Below are positions 1-5,943 of a stretch of 5,993 nucleotides of DNA, piece by piece. The notes under the pieces are model-generated. The model was not told the DNA's origin and did no database searches. It worked only from the letters and a program-made list of their open reading frames with translations. The DNA lies in NCBI GenBank assembly GCA_017515355.1, contig JAFWGD010000241.1:1-5993 (forward strand), given 5' to 3'. Position numbers and translations under genes: made by a program. The stretch's first letter is position 1; each line of letters begins with the position of its first letter. Source of the stretch: Coriobacteriales bacterium (lineage in GTDB: Bacteria; Actinomycetota; Coriobacteriia; Coriobacteriales; CADBOM01).

Positions 1-408
1 CAGGCAGGCGCCGATCTCATCATTGGCACGCATCCGCATATTTGCGAGAACATCGAGTGGATAGAGTCCGAGAATGGAAACAGGGCGCTTTGCTATTACT
101 CGCTGGGAAACTTCGCCAGCAACCAGGAGGAGCTGCCCGAAGTGCTCGGAGGCATGGCCAAGGTCAAGATCGTCAAGGACTTCACAGGCGTTCACATCGA
201 TGAGAAGAGCACGGGCGTGATTCCTCTCGTGACGCACAACGTCCATACTGCGAACTTCACCAACAAGGTTATCGTCTACAAGCTTTCCGATTACACCGAG
301 ACCCTGGCGAAGGAGCACACCATTCGGAAGCGCTTCGATTCATCGTTTTCCAAGGCCAAGCTCGATGACTTGGCCAATAAGGTCTTCGGGAAATGGATCT
401 TGGAGTAG
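1..408 (+). CDS. CapA/PGA_cap-family protein, C-terminal part (5' end outside window)
   Basis: An open frame runs from base 1 to a TAG at 406-408 and gives the last 135 residues of a longer protein. Two signatures of the CapA (poly-gamma-glutamate capsule, PGA_cap) family are visible: GADLIIGTHPHI at visible residues 3-14 and YYSLGNF at 32-38. In the family these lie near the end of a metallophosphoesterase-like domain, and the His-Pro-His is a probable metal or active-site element. About 95 residues follow with no recognised motif, no membrane segment and no cell-wall sorting signal. The name implies poly-gamma-glutamate synthesis or surface anchoring, but most family members are uncharacterised and no capB/capC homologue is in view, so the real role is unknown. 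A GTG at 142 is internal to the conserved domain and is not the true start. The gene converges on apt, leaving 20 bp between stops and no recognisable terminator. The family call is firm and the function is not. Confidence 0.85.
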   Translation, partial: QAGADLIIGTHPHICENIEWIESENGNRALCYYSLGNFASNQEELPEVLGGMAKVKIVKDFTGVHIDEKSTGVIPLVTHNVHTANFTNKVIVYKLSDYTETLAKEHTIRKRFDSSFSKAKLDDLANKVFGKWILE

Positions 409-428
409 GCGCTAGGCCGCTTTAGCCG

Positions 429-968
429 CTATTCGCCGGCAACCTTAACGACAGAGAACACCTCGGCATCGGTTGCCTTCGCTATGAACTCGCGCGGGTG
501 CAGGAATTCCAGTTCCATCAGGAACGCCAAGCCCTCGAGTTTGGCCCCCATCCTCTCCACCATATGGATCTGTGCAACGCAGGTGCCGCCGGTTGCCACG
601 AGGTCGTCCACCAGCAGGACGACATCGTTCTCATCGAGTGCATCTTCGTGAATCTCCAGGGCATCGCTTCCGTATTCAAGCGAATATGACTCGCTGATAG
701 TCGCACGGGGGAGCTTTCCGAGCTTTCTCGCGGGCACGAAGCCGGCTCCAAGCCTATAGGCGACAGGTGCACCGACCATGAACCCGCGCGCCTCGGCGCC
801 TACGACCTTGGTGATTCCGCGTCCCTCGAATTCAGCAGCGATCTCGTCGACCATGCTGTGGAAGCCCTCGCCATCCTTGAGAAGCGTCGTGATGTCCTTG
901 AAGACTACGCCCTCTGAGGGATAATCTGGGATGTCGGTGATCAGTGATTCGTAATCGAAGCCAGCCAT
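429..968 (-). CDS. apt: adenine phosphoribosyltransferase
   Basis: Encodes 179 residues, normal for bacterial Apt (about 170-185). The cytoplasmic enzyme converts adenine plus PRPP to AMP and pyrophosphate (EC 2.4.2.7), the purine-salvage step for adenine. The N-terminal Apt signature is present (IPDYPSEGVVFKDITTLL, 13-30). GAEARGFMVGAPVA (57-70) and RKLGKLP (81-87) match the family's core and flexible loop, and YSLEYG (95-100) follows. The type I PRTase PRPP-binding motif is VVLLVDDLVATGGT (116-129) with the acidic pair at 121-122. The ATG at 966-968 is preceded by AAGGAG (973-978, minus strand) with 4 bases between, and the protein begins at the usual family position. It lies downstream of ddh on the same strand but is separated from it by a terminator, with a plausible promoter of its own, so it is probably transcribed separately. 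Nothing is truncated or unusual. A xanthine PRTase is a less likely alternative given the Apt-specific N-terminus. Confidence 0.96.
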   Translation of the reverse strand: MAGFDYESLITDIPDYPSEGVVFKDITTLLKDGEGFHSMVDEIAAEFEGRGITKVVGAEARGFMVGAPVAYRLGAGFVPARKLGKLPRATISESYSLEYGSDALEIHEDALDENDVVLLVDDLVATGGTCVAQIHMVERMGAKLEGLAFLMELEFLHPREFIAKATDAEVFSVVKVAGE

Positions 969-1002
969 GCCACTCCTTCAACGCAGTTTTAAACACAGGT
1001 AG

Positions 1003-1030
1003 ATTCTAACCTTTTGGAAACTCAGTGCAA
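1003..1030 (-). promoter_or_regulatory. putative sigma70-type promoter for apt
   Basis: On the minus strand TAGAAT (1003-1008) matches 5 of 6 bases of the -10 consensus. It lies 16 bp downstream of TTGCAC (1025-1030), which keeps the TTG of a -35 box but matches only 3 of 6 overall. Transcription would start near 996, giving a leader of about 27 bases that carries the apt ribosome binding site. The -35 element overlaps the T-tract of the upstream ddh terminator. The call is from consensus matching only; the -35 is weak. Confidence 0.45.
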
Positions 1031-1067
1031 ATAAAAGGTGCGCCGCGATCTCCCCGCAGCGCACCTT
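1029..1067 (-). terminator. intrinsic terminator of ddh
   Basis: Bases 1035-1047 and 1055-1067 are inverted repeats that on the minus-strand RNA form a 13-bp, GC-rich stem with a single G-U wobble and a 7-base loop (1048-1054). The stem is followed on that strand by TTTTATTT (1029-1036, sharing its first two T's with the stem end). It begins 23 bases past the ddh stop, so it should end the ddh transcript before apt. The other strand lacks a good T-run, so it appears to act in one direction. Confidence 0.87.
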
Positions 1068-1090
1068 GTTAATTTGGGATTTGGCTTTCC

Positions 1091-2074
1091 CTAGAGCATG
1101 TGAGCTCTGAGATAGTCGTCGTCGAAGGGGGAGAGGTAGGCCGGTGCGACATCGAATACCGATTTGGCCCCGAAGCTTCCCTCGGCGTTGAGCCTCGCAA
1201 TCGCCCTAGCGTAGGCAACGAGGACGCTGGCGGTGAACTCGGGATTGGAGTTGAGCTTGAGCGAGTACTCGATGATGCAGTTCTTATCTCCTGCGGTCTT
1301 CCCGCTCCTGAGAACGAACCCGCCATGTGGCATCGCGCTGTGCTCTGCGTCAAGTTCCTCTTGGCTTATGAAGTTGACGGTGGTGTCGTATGCGTCGAAG
1401 TAGTTGGGCATCGTGATGATCTCTTCGGCCACCTTGGCAGCATCAGCGCCCTCCTCGAGGACGACGAAGCACTCGCGCGTGTGCTTCTCGCGCGTGGTGA
1501 GCTCAGGATTCTCGCCACTGCGGACCGCTTCTAGCGCGCTTTCAATCGGAATCGTGTACTGCTTTGCATCGGCAACTCCCTCGATTCGCCTGATTGCATC
1601 GGAGTGACCCTGGCTGATCCCCTTTCCCCAGAAGGTGTAGTCGCTGCCTTCTGGCAGGAAGCAGTTTCCGAAGAGCCTATTCAGCGAGAAGAGGCCCGGG
1701 TCCCAACCAGCTGAGATCAAAGCGGTCGTGCCTGCAGCCTTCGCAGCTGCATCTACCGCTGCAAAGTGCTCGGGGATCTTCGCATGGGTATCGAAGCTGT
1801 CGATCACGTTGTAGAGTGCTGCGTACTTCGGGGTCATCTCGGGGAGATCGGTCGCAGAGCCTCCACAGAGGATCAGAACGTCGATTTCAGGGGCGCTGCC
1901 ATCCTCTAGTGCAGAAGCGTTGAGAACCGGAACGCCCTCAGTGCAGATATTCACAGACGACGGGTCGCGGCGCGTGAAGACCCCTACAAGCTCCATATCG
2001 CCGTTTTGCCTGATAGCAAGCTCGACGCCTTTGCCCAGGTTGCCGTAGCCCATAATTCCAACGCGCGTGCTCAT
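1091..2074 (-). CDS. ddh: meso-diaminopimelate D-dehydrogenase
   Basis: Encodes 327 residues, close to the usual length of about 320-330. The NADPH-dependent enzyme (EC 1.4.1.16) reductively aminates L-2-amino-6-oxopimelate (the open form of tetrahydrodipicolinate) with ammonia to meso-diaminopimelate. That is a one-step bypass of the succinylase or acetylase branches of lysine and peptidoglycan synthesis. The N-terminal Rossmann nucleotide motif is GIMGYGNLGKG (6-16), with the TRR at 34-36 placed where NADP phosphate is bound. DSFDTH (92-97), the GWDPGLFSLNRLF block (123-135), FWGKGISQGHSDA (148-160) and MPHGGF (248-253) are the conserved substrate-site and dimer blocks of Ddh. The C-terminal NPEFTASVLVAYARA segment (277-291) is also typical. 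The ATG at 2072-2074 is preceded by AAAGGA (2082-2087, minus strand) at 7 bases. The gene ends at an intrinsic terminator and is divergent from pxpB. No dap genes are adjacent, so it looks like a single-gene unit. Confidence 0.95.
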   Translation of the reverse strand: MSTRVGIMGYGNLGKGVELAIRQNGDMELVGVFTRRDPSSVNICTEGVPVLNASALEDGSAPEIDVLILCGGSATDLPEMTPKYAALYNVIDSFDTHAKIPEHFAAVDAAAKAAGTTALISAGWDPGLFSLNRLFGNCFLPEGSDYTFWGKGISQGHSDAIRRIEGVADAKQYTIPIESALEAVRSGENPELTTREKHTRECFVVLEEGADAAKVAEEIITMPNYFDAYDTTVNFISQEELDAEHSAMPHGGFVLRSGKTAGDKNCIIEYSLKLNSNPEFTASVLVAYARAIARLNAEGSFGAKSVFDVAPAYLSPFDDDYLRAHML

Positions 2075-2299
2075 ATGCCCATCCTTTCGATCATGCTGCC
2101 ATCATTTGCCAATCAAGCTCTGAAGAAGCCTCGGGCAGTTACGATAATAGGCATTAGTGTTCCAAGAAATGTTAATAACAGTTAAAATCTCATAAGAATA
2201 TTCTATTTTTCGGCAATTACTTTCAATTTGATGCAAACCTGATTGTAGGGAAGTACAGCCTATTCTCAGTGATAAGGGCGCTTGCAAGGGAGGTGGACA
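2075..2299. promoter_or_regulatory. divergent ddh / pxpB intergenic region
   Basis: This 225-bp spacer must carry the promoters for leftward ddh and the rightward pxpB operon. It is clearly richer in A+T than its surroundings between about 2140 and 2240. A possible ddh -10 is TATTAT on the minus strand (2144-2149), with TTAACA (2170-2175) upstream, but the 20-bp spacing is longer than ideal. I could not find a convincing -35/-10 pair for pxpB. Possible operator-like elements are a perfect 10-bp palindrome AGAATATTCT (2195-2204) and two GTTAA copies one helical turn apart (2171-2175 and 2181-2185). No riboswitch or conserved leader structure was recognised and no gene is seen here. Confidence 0.5.
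2287..2294 (+). promoter_or_regulatory. pxpB ribosome binding site (decides a GTG start)
   Basis: AGGGAGGT is nearly a full complement of the 16S rRNA 3' end and lies 5 bases before GTG 2300-2302. It fixes the start there and argues against the in-frame TTG at 2282, which lies upstream of this site and has no comparable site of its own. Confidence 0.85.
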
Positions 2300-3025
2300 G
2301 TGGAGTATACGATTAAGATCGCAGGCGATTCCGCTGTTTGCCTTGAATTCGAGCAGGTCATCTCCGAGAAGACCAGCTCATCGATACGTTTGGCGGCAGA
2401 GAGCCTCGGCAAGCTGGCGATTCCGGGAATCATCGATGTCATTCCGACATTCTGCGCCCTGCTGATCAACTACGATCCTCTCGCGATCGACTATGACCAG
2501 ATCTGCCAACGGCTCAACGCTTCGCTGCTGAACATCAACGAAGTCGATCTCAAGATCAAGCACATCGTAGAGATCCCTGTCTGCTATGGGGGAGAGTACG
2601 GGCCCGATATCGATTTCGTCGCGGAGCATGCGGGCCTTTCGGTCGAGGAGGTAATAGCGATCCACTGCGGGCGTGATTACCTTATCGACATGCTTGGATT
2701 CCTGCCTGGCTTCGCGTACCTCGGAGGACTCGATTCGCGAATCCATTCTCCGCGCTTGGAGGCGCCTCGCACTCGCGTCGAGCCCGGTGCCGTTGGCATC
2801 GGTGGGGCGCAGACGGGCATCTATCCGCTCGCTTCCCCTGCTGGTTGGAGGATCATCGGAAACTCCCCAGTGCGTCCATACGATCCCGATCGGGAGAAGC
2901 CGATCCTGTACAAGGCCGGCGATTTCATCAGGTTCGTTCCGATTTCAGCGGAGGAGTATGCGCGCATCGAGGCCGAGGTAGCCGATGGCACATACGAGTG
3001 CACTTTCCTGACGGAGGGGGTCTAG
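2300..3025 (+). CDS. pxpB: 5-oxoprolinase subunit PxpB / KipI family (urea-carboxylase AHS1-type domain)
   Basis: Encodes 241 residues from a GTG start, the usual family length. The N-terminal AGDSAVCLEF (8-17) is the standard opening of the family. IPVCYGG opens the cyclophilin-like domain, FLPGF (134-138) follows, and PRTRVEPGAVGIGG (156-169), QTGIYP (171-176) and GWRIIGNSP (182-190) are its conserved core. In bacteria such as E. coli and B. subtilis PxpB works with PxpA and PxpC in ATP-dependent opening of 5-oxoproline to glutamate. In urea carboxylase the same domain forms part of the carboxyltransferase region. The B. subtilis homologue was first named KipI, an inhibitor of the sporulation kinase KinA; nothing here supports a sporulation role. 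It is first in the operon and its TAG abuts the ATG of pxpC with no gap. Family assignment is firm. Whether the complex is a 5-oxoprolinase or a biotin-dependent carboxylase is open because accB-accC follow and pxpA is not seen. Confidence 0.92.
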   Translation: MEYTIKIAGDSAVCLEFEQVISEKTSSSIRLAAESLGKLAIPGIIDVIPTFCALLINYDPLAIDYDQICQRLNASLLNINEVDLKIKHIVEIPVCYGGEYGPDIDFVAEHAGLSVEEVIAIHCGRDYLIDMLGFLPGFAYLGGLDSRIHSPRLEAPRTRVEPGAVGIGGAQTGIYPLASPAGWRIIGNSPVRPYDPDREKPILYKAGDFIRFVPISAEEYARIEAEVADGTYECTFLTEGV

Positions 3026-4096
3026 ATGGGCTTCACCGTGCAGAAGGCAGGCATGTGCACCACCGTGCAGGATAGAGGCAGGTTCGGCTACATGGATAGC
3101 GGATTCTCGCCAAGCGGCGTCATGGACAAGCGCGCCTATCGTCTCGCGAACCTGCTCGTCGAGAACGGATCCGAAGACCCCGTCTTGGAGTTCGTCCTCG
3201 CAGGTCCGACGCTGCGCTTCACAACCGATACCATCATCGCCATCACTGGCGGAGATTTTTCGCCTGTCATCAATGGAAAGCACGTTGGCATGTACAAGGC
3301 CATCCGCATCCGCAGAGGGGATATCTTGCAGCTTGATGCGGCAAGAAGCGGCATGTTCGGATATCTTGCCGTTGCTGGTGGAGGAGTTAGGGTGCCTGAG
3401 GTCATGGGAAGCAGGTCGACCAACCTCAAGTGCGAGATCGGAGGATATCAGGGTCGCGCACTGGAGAACGGGGACTACATCCCATTCGTTACGCACACCG
3501 TAGATTACATCGCGAACCTGGCTTCGCATACAATCGATGCAGATGCCGAGTTCCCGCAGAAAGATGGGAAAATCGACCTGCGCGTCATCTTGGGACCGCA
3601 AGATCAGATGTTCACCGCAAAGGGAATCGAGACATTCCTTGGCGAAGAGTTCGAGACCACTGCGCATTCCGATCGAATGGGCTATCGTCTTGCAGGGCCC
3701 AAGGTCGAGACCGTTGGCGGCTCTGACATCATCTCGGATGGAATAGTCTTCGGAGCCATCCAGATACCCTCTGACGGCAAGCCGATCATCATGCTCTCGG
3801 ACAGGCAGACCACAGGTGGATACGCGAAGATCGCGACAATCGCCTCGGTTGACATTCCGAAGCTCGTTCAGGCGCGCCCTGGCACCAAAGTGAGATTCAC
3901 GCCGATTTCGATCTATGAGGCGCAAGACCTCATTCGCGCTGAGGCAAGGGAGTATTCGAAGTTGGCCAAGCACATCAAAAGGCCCGCTAGGGGAGATGTG
4001 TCTCCTCGAAGGACCGCCAGGCGCCTCACGCCATTCCTAATCAAGCAATCCGTTCGCGCGGACACTGAGCGCAAATGGATAAGGACGAAGGAGTAG
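3026..4096 (+). CDS. pxpC: 5-oxoprolinase subunit PxpC / KipA family, biotin-dependent carboxyltransferase-like (AHS2)
   Basis: Encodes 356 residues; relatives such as E. coli YbgK and B. subtilis KipA are roughly 310-335. The N-terminal signature runs from FTVQKAGMCTTVQDRGRFGY (3-22) through SGVMDKRAYRLANLL. LEFVLAGPTLRF, AITGGDFSP, GYLAVAGGG, LKCEIGGYQGRAL, SDRMGYRLAG and LSDRQTTGGYAKIATI are the conserved blocks in order. It pairs with PxpB to form the 5-oxoprolinase B-C unit and is homologous to the second part of the urea carboxylase carboxyltransferase region. The start ATG directly follows the pxpB stop, with GGAGGGGG at 3013-3020 as ribosome site, so the two are probably translationally coupled and made in equal amounts. 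The recognisable fold ends near residue 310. The last 45 or so residues form a strongly basic tail (about 13 K/R in the last 41) that I do not recognise. The tail also contains the accB ribosome site in its DNA. Family call firm, substrate unproven. Confidence 0.92.
   Translation: MGFTVQKAGMCTTVQDRGRFGYMDSGFSPSGVMDKRAYRLANLLVENGSEDPVLEFVLAGPTLRFTTDTIIAITGGDFSPVINGKHVGMYKAIRIRRGDILQLDAARSGMFGYLAVAGGGVRVPEVMGSRSTNLKCEIGGYQGRALENGDYIPFVTHTVDYIANLASHTIDADAEFPQKDGKIDLRVILGPQDQMFTAKGIETFLGEEFETTAHSDRMGYRLAGPKVETVGGSDIISDGIVFGAIQIPSDGKPIIMLSDRQTTGGYAKIATIASVDIPKLVQARPGTKVRFTPISIYEAQDLIRAEAREYSKLAKHIKRPARGDVSPRRTARRLTPFLIKQSVRADTERKWIRTKE
4087..4093 (+). promoter_or_regulatory. accB ribosome binding site (decides start)
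   Basis: GAAGGAG lies 5 bases before ATG 4099-4101 and overlaps the last codons of pxpC. It favours 4099 over the in-frame ATG at 4075, which has no good ribosome site and would add eight residues that precede the normal AccB beginning. Confidence 0.8.
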
Positions 4097-4098
4097 AG

Positions 4099-4581
4099 AT
4101 GGACAAAGATAGGATCCGGGAACTTATCGAGATCATGGATGAGGGCGGGCTGACTGCGATTCGAATCAAGGATGGCGAGTCCGAGATCGAGCTCGAGCGA
4201 AAGGTTTCGAGCATCGCTCCGAACATGCTCCCAATGATGGCGGAACGCGTCGGCGAGCTCCTCGAGGGGCGCAGCGCTTCCAACCAGGGTCTTGGAACCC
4301 CTGCTCTGAAGCCCTCGCCGGAGGAGGCAAACGACACCATCATCGTTCGCAGCCCAACCGTGGGCATCTTCTACGTCGCGCCAAGCCCGGACGAGCCGCC
4401 TTTCGTCAAGATCGGCCAGGAGGTGCTCGCAGGGCAGACTCTGTGCATCGTCGAGGCGATGAAGATGATGAACGAGATAGTAGCGCCTGCTTCCGGCACC
4501 GTTGCCGAGGTCTTCACTGCCAACGGCATCCAGGTCGAGTACGACCAGCCGCTGTTCAGGATAGTTCCTTCTGCAGAGTAA
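4099..4581 (+). CDS. accB: biotin carboxyl carrier protein (acetyl-CoA carboxylase type)
   Basis: Encodes 160 residues, close to E. coli AccB (156). The N-terminal part, IRELIEIMDEGGLTAIRIKD (6-25), is the helical and strand segment typical of AccB. A low-complexity Pro/Ser/Glu linker (about 55-80) follows, then the biotinyl domain. The biotinylation motif is EAMKMMNEI (119-127), so biotin would be attached to Lys122 by biotin protein ligase. The segment APSPDEPPFVKIG (94-106) corresponds to the protruding thumb found in acetyl-CoA carboxylase carriers and absent from many other biotinyl domains. The protein carries carboxybiotin between biotin carboxylase and a carboxyltransferase. The gene lies 2 bp after pxpC and 10 bp before accC. 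Its operon position suggests delivery to PxpBC, while its sequence type resembles the fatty-acid enzyme, so a shared or dual role is possible. accA and accD are not in this window. Confidence 0.94.
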   Translation: MDKDRIRELIEIMDEGGLTAIRIKDGESEIELERKVSSIAPNMLPMMAERVGELLEGRSASNQGLGTPALKPSPEEANDTIIVRSPTVGIFYVAPSPDEPPFVKIGQEVLAGQTLCIVEAMKMMNEIVAPASGTVAEVFTANGIQVEYDQPLFRIVPSAE

Positions 4582-4591
4582 GAGGTTTGCC

Positions 4592-5941
4592 ATGTTCAAG
4601 AAGGTTCTCATCGCGAATCGCGGCGAGATCGCTTGCCGCATCATCAGAGCCTGCTCTACGATGGATATCAAGACCGTCGCGGTATATTCGACCGCAGACA
4701 AGCATGCGCTTCATACCTATTTAGCCGATGAGGCTATCTGCATCGGGCCAGGTCCTGCAAGGGACAGCTACCTCAACGCGCAGGCGATAATCCAAGCTGC
4801 AAAAGGCTGCGGGGCGGAGGCGATCCATCCGGGATACGGCTTCCTTGCCGAGAATTCCGCATTCGCAAAGATGTGCCGCGACAACGGAATCGTCTTCATC
4901 GGCCCGAGCCCCGAGGTCATCGATCGAATGGGCAACAAGAGCCAGGCTCGAAGGACGATGATGGAGGCCGGAATCCCTGTAGTTCCAGGCTGCAAGGATG
5001 CGGTGCACACCAGCGAAGAGGCGCTTGCGATGGCTCGCGAGATCGGGTGGCCGATCATGATCAAGGCTTCTTCGGGCGGAGGTGGCAAGGGAATGCGCGT
5101 TTCGACGAGCGAGCGCGACTTCAACGAAACCTTCAACATCGCCCAACGCGAAAGCCTCAATGCATTCGGTGACAACACTATGTACCTCGAGCGCGCGATC
5201 ATCAATCCCCATCATCTCGAGGTGCAGATCATCGCCGATAACTTCGGGAACGTCGTCTCCTTAGGTGAGCGCGATTGCTCCATCCAGCGCAACCATCAGA
5301 AGATGATCGAGGAGTCCCCATCTGCATTCATCGACGATTCGGTTCGACAGAAGATGATGGATGCTGCCATCCAAGTTGCAAATGTCGTCGGATATACATC
5401 TGCAGGAACCGTCGAGTTCCTCGTAGACCAAGACAAGAACTTCTACTTCATGGAGATGAATACGCGCATCCAGGTGGAGCACCCCGTCACCGAAATGGTC
5501 ACGCGTACCGATATCGTGCGCGAGATGATCAGGGTCGCTGCAGACGAGCCGCTCTCCTTCACTCAGGAAGACATAAGGATGACGGGCCATGCCATAGAGT
5601 GCCGCATCAACGCCGAGGAGCCCGAGAATAACTTCCTTCCTTCCCCTGGAGTCATCACGCAGACGCATTTCCCTGGCGGAAACGGCGTGCGAATCGACAC
5701 ATCCACCTACGATGGCTTCGAGATCTCCCCATATTACGACTCGCTCATCGCCAAGGTCATCGTCCACGGAGCGAACAGGCAGGAAGCCATAGCCAAGATG
5801 CGTCAGGCGCTTGACGAGATGGTCATTCTCGGCGTGAAGACCAATCTCGACTACCAGTATTCGATCATGGGAAACGAGACCTTCAAGTCCGGCGATGTCG
5901 ACACCGGATTCATCGACATGTTCCAGAAAGGCGAGGTGTGA
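4592..5941 (+). CDS. accC: biotin carboxylase
   Basis: Encodes 449 residues, the same length as E. coli AccC. It carboxylates the biotin on AccB using ATP and bicarbonate (EC 6.3.4.14). Domains in order are the N-terminal PreATP-grasp fold (IANRGEIACRIIRAC, 7-21; HPGYGFLAEN, 79-88), the ATP-grasp domain with its glycine-rich lid loop SGGGGKGMRV (161-170), and the C-terminal domain. By alignment from memory to E. coli AccC the catalytic and ATP/metal residues are all present: Lys116, Lys158, His208, Glu275, Glu288, Arg292, Glu296 and Arg338. The blocks RDCSIQRNHQKMIEE and MEMNTRIQVEHPVTEM are essentially invariant. The ATG is preceded by GAGG (4582-4585) at 6 bases. Gaps of 10 bp to accB and 2 bp to the next start suggest one mRNA. 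It is a free-standing subunit, not fused to a carrier as in pyruvate or propionyl-CoA carboxylases. The enzyme should be active; which carboxyltransferase it serves is the open question. Confidence 0.97.
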   Translation: MFKKVLIANRGEIACRIIRACSTMDIKTVAVYSTADKHALHTYLADEAICIGPGPARDSYLNAQAIIQAAKGCGAEAIHPGYGFLAENSAFAKMCRDNGIVFIGPSPEVIDRMGNKSQARRTMMEAGIPVVPGCKDAVHTSEEALAMAREIGWPIMIKASSGGGGKGMRVSTSERDFNETFNIAQRESLNAFGDNTMYLERAIINPHHLEVQIIADNFGNVVSLGERDCSIQRNHQKMIEESPSAFIDDSVRQKMMDAAIQVANVVGYTSAGTVEFLVDQDKNFYFMEMNTRIQVEHPVTEMVTRTDIVREMIRVAADEPLSFTQEDIRMTGHAIECRINAEEPENNFLPSPGVITQTHFPGGNGVRIDTSTYDGFEISPYYDSLIAKVIVHGANRQEAIAKMRQALDEMVILGVKTNLDYQYSIMGNETFKSGDVDTGFIDMFQKGEV

Positions 5942-5943
5942 TC

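Noticed and set aside
406..440. Possible terminator between the convergent capA-family gene and apt
   Set aside because: The GCCGCT repeats here are direct, not inverted. Only 3-4 bp stems can be drawn and there is no T-run on either strand.
2221..2280. Sigma70 promoter for pxpB using TTGATG (2228-2233) or TATTCT (2261-2266)
   Set aside because: Neither box has a partner at 16-18 bp, so no promoter could be supported on this strand.
2282..2299. Upstream TTG start for pxpB adding six residues
   Set aside because: The Shine-Dalgarno site at 2287-2294 would then lie inside the coding region. The GTG at 2300 is correctly spaced and gives the normal family N-terminus.
2945..3973. A long open frame (342 codons) on the minus strand opposite pxpC
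   Set aside because: The plus strand encodes conserved PxpB/PxpC blocks through the whole interval. The antisense product has no recognisable motif and no clear ribosome site, and such frames are common opposite genes with this codon bias.
2300..4096. Sporulation control module (KipI-KipA acting on KinA)
   Set aside because: This name comes from B. subtilis. No kinase or sporulation gene is present, and the linked accBC genes point to enzymatic metabolism.
4075..4098. Upstream ATG start for accB overlapping pxpC
   Set aside because: It has no ribosome site at the right distance, and the ATG at 4099 follows a good GAAGGAG and matches the usual AccB beginning.
3913..4701. A 262-codon minus-strand frame spanning the pxpC end, accB and the accC start
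   Set aside because: It lies opposite three well-conserved genes and their ribosome sites, and its translation resembles no known family.
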